A stretch of DNA of 7,741 nucleotides from Rikenellaceae bacterium (GTDB taxonomy: Bacteria; Bacteroidota; Bacteroidia; Bacteroidales; UBA932): the NCBI GenBank assembly GCA_900769145.1, contig CAAGFN010000016.1, forward strand, positions 1-7,741, written 5' to 3'. Numbering within the stretch: the first letter of the stretch is position 1; every line of letters starts with the position of its first letter. The notes beneath the pieces are model-generated. The model ran no database searches. It saw only the letters and a list, made by a program, of their open reading frames with translations, and was not told where the DNA came from. Below, piece after piece: positions 5,342 through 7,741 of this stretch. Made by a program: the position numbers and the translations under genes.

Positions 5342-5593
5342 TCACTCCATAACCTCAACGTAAAAACTCACGGGGCGGAAGCCGTCGTTGCAGCTCATCA
5401 TTGCGCTGAGTGGGTTTTTCATCCAGCCATCGAAGAAATTGCCTTCTCCTCTTGCGAGGGCTTCCACGAACTCGCGCATAGTTTTCCACGCCTCCGGGCA
5501 AAGGTCTTCGGGACTTCGCCCGTCGATGCTGATCCACGATTGACCTACACGCACGTCACAAGTGTGTTCGATTGGGTTTTCGTATTTTGCCAT
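5342..5593 (-). CDS. TIGR04076-like small protein of unknown function
   Basis: This 83-residue cytoplasmic protein resembles the TIGR04076 family. The hallmarks are CDVRVGQSW near the N-terminus (12-20), DLCPEAWKTMREFVEAL (30-46) and the C-terminal SCNDGFRPVSFYVE (67-80). The conserved cysteines (C12, C32, C68) could be structural or redox-active, but the function is unknown. The ATG at 5593 is the first start in frame. A TATATTTG -7-like element (5665-5658, minus strand) lies 64 bases upstream within the inverted repeat shared with the divergent lipoprotein gene. The gene ends 17 bases before the menG -33 element and may partly read into menG-menA, as no terminator is visible between them. 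Confidence 0.75.
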   Translation of the reverse strand: MAKYENPIEHTCDVRVGQSWISIDGRSPEDLCPEAWKTMREFVEALARGEGNFFDGWMKNPLSAMMSCNDGFRPVSFYVEVME

Positions 5594-5657
5594 CAGGTCA
5601 TAATATTAAACCTTGCGAATGGCGGTAATCTTTACCTTCATCGTGTCAATATTTTCC

Positions 5658-5675
5658 CAAATATAGCGATATTTG
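5658..5675. promoter_or_regulatory. Inverted repeat with back-to-back -7-like elements
   Basis: CAAATATAGCGATATTTG is a perfect 7-base inverted repeat with a 4-base spacer, located between two divergent genes. The minus strand reads TATATTTG, a full -7 match, toward the TIGR04076-like gene. The plus strand reads GATATTTG, a 7-of-8 match, toward the lipoprotein gene. No -33 element is evident on either strand. It may be two face-to-back promoters, an operator, or both. Confidence 0.45.
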
Positions 5676-5697
5676 CGATATGCTGAATCACCTTAAG

Positions 5698-6303
5698 ATG
5701 AACAGGTTCTTTGCGCTCGTTCTTTCAGTCTCTCTTTGCCTGTGCGCCTGCAGCCCGAAGATAGTCGATCCGGAGGCTGTCAAGGCTGCCGTTGCGGCGC
5801 AACTGCAATCGTATCCGGAGTCCCGTCTGCAGGACTTGTACAAGTCCTTTTTTCAGGATCGCTTCGGCCCCGGACATATCATTCAGGACAGGCAATCTGC
5901 CCTGAACTACATCCGGACGGAACTGGAGGCCGCCGATACGCTGGTCGGGGGTAGGGAACAATTCTGCGGTTGGCAGGGCAATTACGTTCGGGTAAACCTT
6001 TCTGTCATCGCAGATGGTCTGATGACGGCAGAAGAACTGGTCGATGCCTTGATGGCCAGTGCTAAAGAGGTAAAGGCCAAAGATATACGGAGATGGAAAG
6101 ATGAATGGTCGGAGATTCTGGCCATAATTGAAAATGAATTTCCCGACATTCCCGACCTGCAGGAAGATAAGGTCCGCATTTCTAAACTGCTGGATTCCGG
6201 CGGTTATGCCTGTCACCACAGCAAAGCTTATAATGCGGCCTACCAACCGCACTACCGCATCATCTCAGCAGAATTGTATAACTCATTGTTAATCAGTCTA
6301 TGA
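5698..6303 (+). CDS. Conserved lipoprotein of unknown function
   Basis: This 201-residue predicted lipoprotein has the signal sequence MNRFFALVLSVSLCLCAC with lipobox LCAC and lipidation cysteine C18. The mature part has blocks that I associate with a conserved but uncharacterised Bacteroidales family: YPESRLQDLYKSFFQDRFGPGH (39-60), GNYVRVNLSVIADG (94-107), RRWKDEWSEI (131-140), and a His/Tyr-rich end HHSKAYNAAYQPHYRI (173-188). These blocks could form an enzyme or binding site, but no reaction is known. Location is the periplasmic face or outer membrane. An ATG at 5680 is in frame 18 bases upstream. It falls only 4 bases after the -7-like element (5668-5675) and would spoil the signal peptide with LNHLK, so 5698 is preferred; this is not certain. 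Confidence 0.8.
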   Translation: MNRFFALVLSVSLCLCACSPKIVDPEAVKAAVAAQLQSYPESRLQDLYKSFFQDRFGPGHIIQDRQSALNYIRTELEAADTLVGGREQFCGWQGNYVRVNLSVIADGLMTAEELVDALMASAKEVKAKDIRRWKDEWSEILAIIENEFPDIPDLQEDKVRISKLLDSGGYACHHSKAYNAAYQPHYRIISAELYNSLLISL

Positions 6304-6351
6304 ATATGTATTCCGGGCAGATGCTGAAGCATAGATATAGCATATAACAAT

Positions 6352-6669
6352 ATGGAAGGAAAATATAAAGTCATTACCCTCTGCGGCAGCACCCGCTTCA
6401 AGGACCAGTTCATCGAGTCGCAAAAGCGTCTGACGCTCGAAGGAAATATTGTAATCAGCGTCGGCCTGTTCGGGCATTCAGGCGATGACGAGGTTTGGAC
6501 AGAAGGTACCAAGGAGATGCTGGACGATATGCACAAGCGCAAGATTGATATGGCGGATGAAATCTTCGTTATCAATGTCGGCGGCTATATCGGCACCAGC
6601 ACCCGCAGTGAAATTGAATATGCCAAACGGACAGGGAAAACCGTTCGGTTTCTTGAAGATCCTGAATAG
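6352..6669 (+). CDS. Nucleoside 2-deoxyribosyltransferase-superfamily-like protein
   Basis: This 105-residue cytoplasmic protein resembles the compact members of the nucleoside 2-deoxyribosyltransferase / DUF4406-like Rossmann-type superfamily. It has a first strand and loop VITLCGSTRFKDQF (7-20), LFGHSGDDE (39-47), MLDDMHKRKIDMADEIFVIN (57-75), and GYIGTSTRSEIEYAKRTGK (78-96). In that superfamily the C-terminal S-x-x-E segment, here STRSEIEYA with E87 or E89, supplies a catalytic glutamate. Catalysis on deoxynucleosides is therefore possible but not shown; many small members have no proven activity. The ATG at 6352 follows a 48-base gap with no clear promoter, so read-through from the lipoprotein gene is possible. 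A hairpin at 6685-6707 follows the stop. Confidence 0.75.
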   Translation: MEGKYKVITLCGSTRFKDQFIESQKRLTLEGNIVISVGLFGHSGDDEVWTEGTKEMLDDMHKRKIDMADEIFVINVGGYIGTSTRSEIEYAKRTGKTVRFLEDPE

Positions 6670-6684
6670 AAAAAGTCTTCGACA

Positions 6685-6707
6685 CCATTCCTTGAAGTGA
6701 GGAATGG
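6685..6707. terminator. Hairpin between convergent units, candidate terminator
   Basis: CCATTCCT (6685-6692) pairs perfectly with AGGAATGG (6700-6707) around a 7-base loop. It lies 15 bases after the stop of the plus-strand gene and just past the remains of the minus-strand HTH gene. On the minus strand a T5 run follows after about 11 bases; on the plus strand there is no T run. Confidence 0.45.
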
Positions 6708-6739
6708 AAACGTGATTTGTGAGCAAATTCTCCAATGAT

Positions 6740-6925
6740 AAAACAGGATGATTCAGAATACCCTGTACGGATCACCGTCGTAGTCGCCCGGGCAGAGGTG
6801 ACCGGCTGGCCGTCCTTTCGAACGTGCAGTCATCTGCGGTTGATGATATCCGCGATCTGCTCGGTGCGAAGGCTCCCGTTACGTTCTGCAAGGACATACA
6901 ATATGGCTTCTTCAATCTTCATCAT
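6740..6925 (-). pseudogene. HARE-HTH-like DNA-binding protein, broken by an in-frame TGA
   Basis: The minus strand from ATG at 6925 reads MMKIEEAILYVLAERNGSLR then TEQIADIINRR and stops at TGA (6830-6832) after 31 codons. The same frame continues without a shift as LHVRKDGQPVTSAR (to 6788) and then ATTTVIRTGYSESSCF. This gives the familiar layout of small HARE-HTH-like winged-helix proteins: ILxVL helix, EIA..INxRxL recognition region, then RKDGxPV. The stop therefore sits inside the domain, probably a CGA-to-TGA or GGA-to-TGA change. The 3' limit is approximate, as resemblance fades after 6788. The start overlaps the stop of the cat-like gene by ATGA, so it was translated from that transcript. 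The surviving 31-residue peptide (6830-6925) is unlikely to fold. Confidence 0.6.
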
Positions 6926-7588
6926 TGTCCAATTACGAAACTCTTCATTTCCTCTTCCAGAAGAAGGAATACCTTTGAAATCAGATAACCGTCAGCCACG
7001 GCGTGGTTCATCCGTACGGTTACGGGCATCATCATCCTTCCGCCGATTTCCTCATATTTCCCCCAATTGATGATGGGCTGGTAATATAGATTACCCGTCA
7101 GGAAGTTCCACGTGAAGAGAGTCGTATGACACCCACGGGATATAGGAGGCATCGAACCAGTTCGGATGGTGCTCCATGTCGAAGAGGAACTCCCTCGTCT
7201 GCTTGGCTGCTTCTATGTCTGCCTTGCTGGCTTCATAGAAGGCTTGGTAGTCGGGATTGTACTCCGTGTACACTGGTGTGCATGTCTCTGTGTCTTCGTG
7301 GAAGACATATTGGCATGGGTTGATCCTGTCGTATATGACCACCTGGTCAGTCTGCCAGAGATAGCCCATGCGGTAGTCTTCCCTCGAGTTCAGAACCTTT
7401 GCCAGCAGGTAGAGGAAGTTGATGTAGAATTTCGTTCCGCTCCTGTGCGAATGTTCCACCAGGTCCGTCACATCAATCCTGTGGGTGATGGAAACCGAAG
7501 ATCGCGCCACCTGGGTGAATCTCCGGTAAATGTCCTTTCGGTAATATGTCTCAAGATCAATAATCCTGTATCCGTCGTGCTGTTTCAT
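6922..7588 (-). pseudogene. CatA-like O-acetyltransferase, disrupted by a one-base frameshift
   Basis: The first part (7588 to a TAA at 7091-7093) encodes 165 residues, starting MKQHDGYRIIDLETYYRKDI and ending PWVSYDSLHVELPDG. The reading then resumes in another frame with NLYYQPIINWGKYEEIGGRM and continues to a TGA at 6922-6924. Removing one G from the GGG at 7094-7096 joins the two as a 221-residue protein, near the usual length of chloramphenicol acetyltransferase (PF00302). Family landmarks include FYINFLYLLAKVLN, PWVSYDSLHVEL and the catalytic region MNHAVADGYLI. This keeps the catalytic second His (about residue 195) and the DG of HHxxxDG, but has Asn for the first His. CatA transfers acetyl from acetyl-CoA to a hydroxyl; the substrate of this CatA-like branch is unknown. 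The frameshift could be a true mutation, a sequencing error, or, less likely, recoding. The catalytic His lies after the break. Confidence 0.8.
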
Positions 7589-7591
7589 AAA

Positions 7592-7741
7592 TCAATTTCT
7601 TTTTCCTGTAATCTTCTCTATCGGCCATCCCTTTGCCAGCTCGTCCACCAGTTTGTCCAGTATCCTCAGGTCACGCATCATAGGGTCCTCAATCGTCTCG
7701 ACCTGAACTCCGCAGACCTTGCCCTTGACACCAAAACGTGC
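7592..7741 (-). CDS. C-terminal part of an unidentified protein (partial)
   Basis: The minus-strand frame is open from the window edge to a TGA at 7592-7594, giving 49 residues: ARFGVKGKVCGVQVETIEDP, then MMRDLRILDKLVDELAKGWP and IEKITGKRN. The segment is well formed, with a basic beta-like stretch followed by a long amphipathic helix, and codon use like its neighbours. I do not recognise the family. It ends 3 bases before the cat-like ATG, so it belongs to the same transcript. The promoter lies outside the window. Confidence 0.65.
   Translation of the reverse strand, partial: ARFGVKGKVCGVQVETIEDPMMRDLRILDKLVDELAKGWPIEKITGKRN

Noticed and set aside
5225..5686. 153-codon plus-strand frame opposite menG and the TIGR04076-like gene
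   Set aside because: It is antisense to two well-supported genes, crosses the menG promoter and the inverted repeat, and shows no domain.
5725..6252. 175-codon minus-strand frame opposite the lipoprotein gene
   Set aside because: The plus strand has a signal peptide, lipobox and family-like motifs; the minus frame has none and is a shadow of codon use.
6830..6832. TGA in the HTH gene read as recoded sense codon (selenocysteine or alternative code)
   Set aside because: TGA serves as the normal stop of menG and of the cat-like gene, the position would not be expected to hold Sec, and the neighbouring gene is also broken. Simple mutation is more likely.

Overview
The window reads as ordinary chromosome of a Bacteroidales-type member of the Bacteroidota. 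The main evidence is promoter structure: several genes are preceded by the Bacteroidota vegetative promoter (-33 TTTG, about 19-20 bases, -7 TAnnTTTG) rather than an E. coli-type -35/-10, and Shine-Dalgarno sequences are weak or absent. The gene content agrees: a DUF4491 protein, an Hc1 histone-like protein, menaquinone genes menG-menA, and a CatA-like acetyltransferase. The genus cannot be fixed from the sequence. TGA is used as a normal stop.

Layout. (1) 1-1135, plus strand: the tail of an upstream gene, a terminator, a textbook promoter, then a DUF4491 membrane protein and a secreted barrel-like protein in one unit. (2) 1158-1761, minus strand: a compact three-gene operon of very small proteins: a four-cysteine protein (69 aa), an Hc1 histone-like protein (55 aa) and a winged-helix-like DNA-binding protein (59 aa). 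(3) 1762-2090: a gene-free stretch holding a second strong -7 element and a possible structured leader or small RNA. (4) 2091-3146, plus strand: a tail-anchored Ig-like protein followed 9 bases later by a membrane-anchored J-domain protein with a Gly/Tyr-rich linker. (5) 3191-3587: a MutT/NudG-type Nudix hydrolase with an almost leaderless promoter.

(6) 3680-5324, minus strand: menG and menA, overlapping by 4 bases, with a perfect promoter; they carry the last two steps of menaquinone synthesis. (7) 5342-6303: a small TIGR04076-like gene (minus) and a conserved lipoprotein (plus), divergent around an 18-base inverted repeat that also holds -7-like elements. (8) 6352-6669: a small protein resembling the nucleoside 2-deoxyribosyltransferase superfamily. 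(9) 6685-7741, minus strand: an operon entering from the right edge, with an unidentified C-terminus, a CatA-like acetyltransferase broken by one extra G, and a HARE-HTH-like gene broken by an in-frame TGA. The last two still overlap by ATGA, so this looks like a recently decayed operon.

No mobile element, CRISPR array, tRNA or rRNA was recognised. The most noteworthy items are the small-protein/histone operon, the Ig-like plus J-domain membrane pair, the doubly broken cat-HTH operon, and the unexplained leader at about 1890-2031. None is proven to be a new system.
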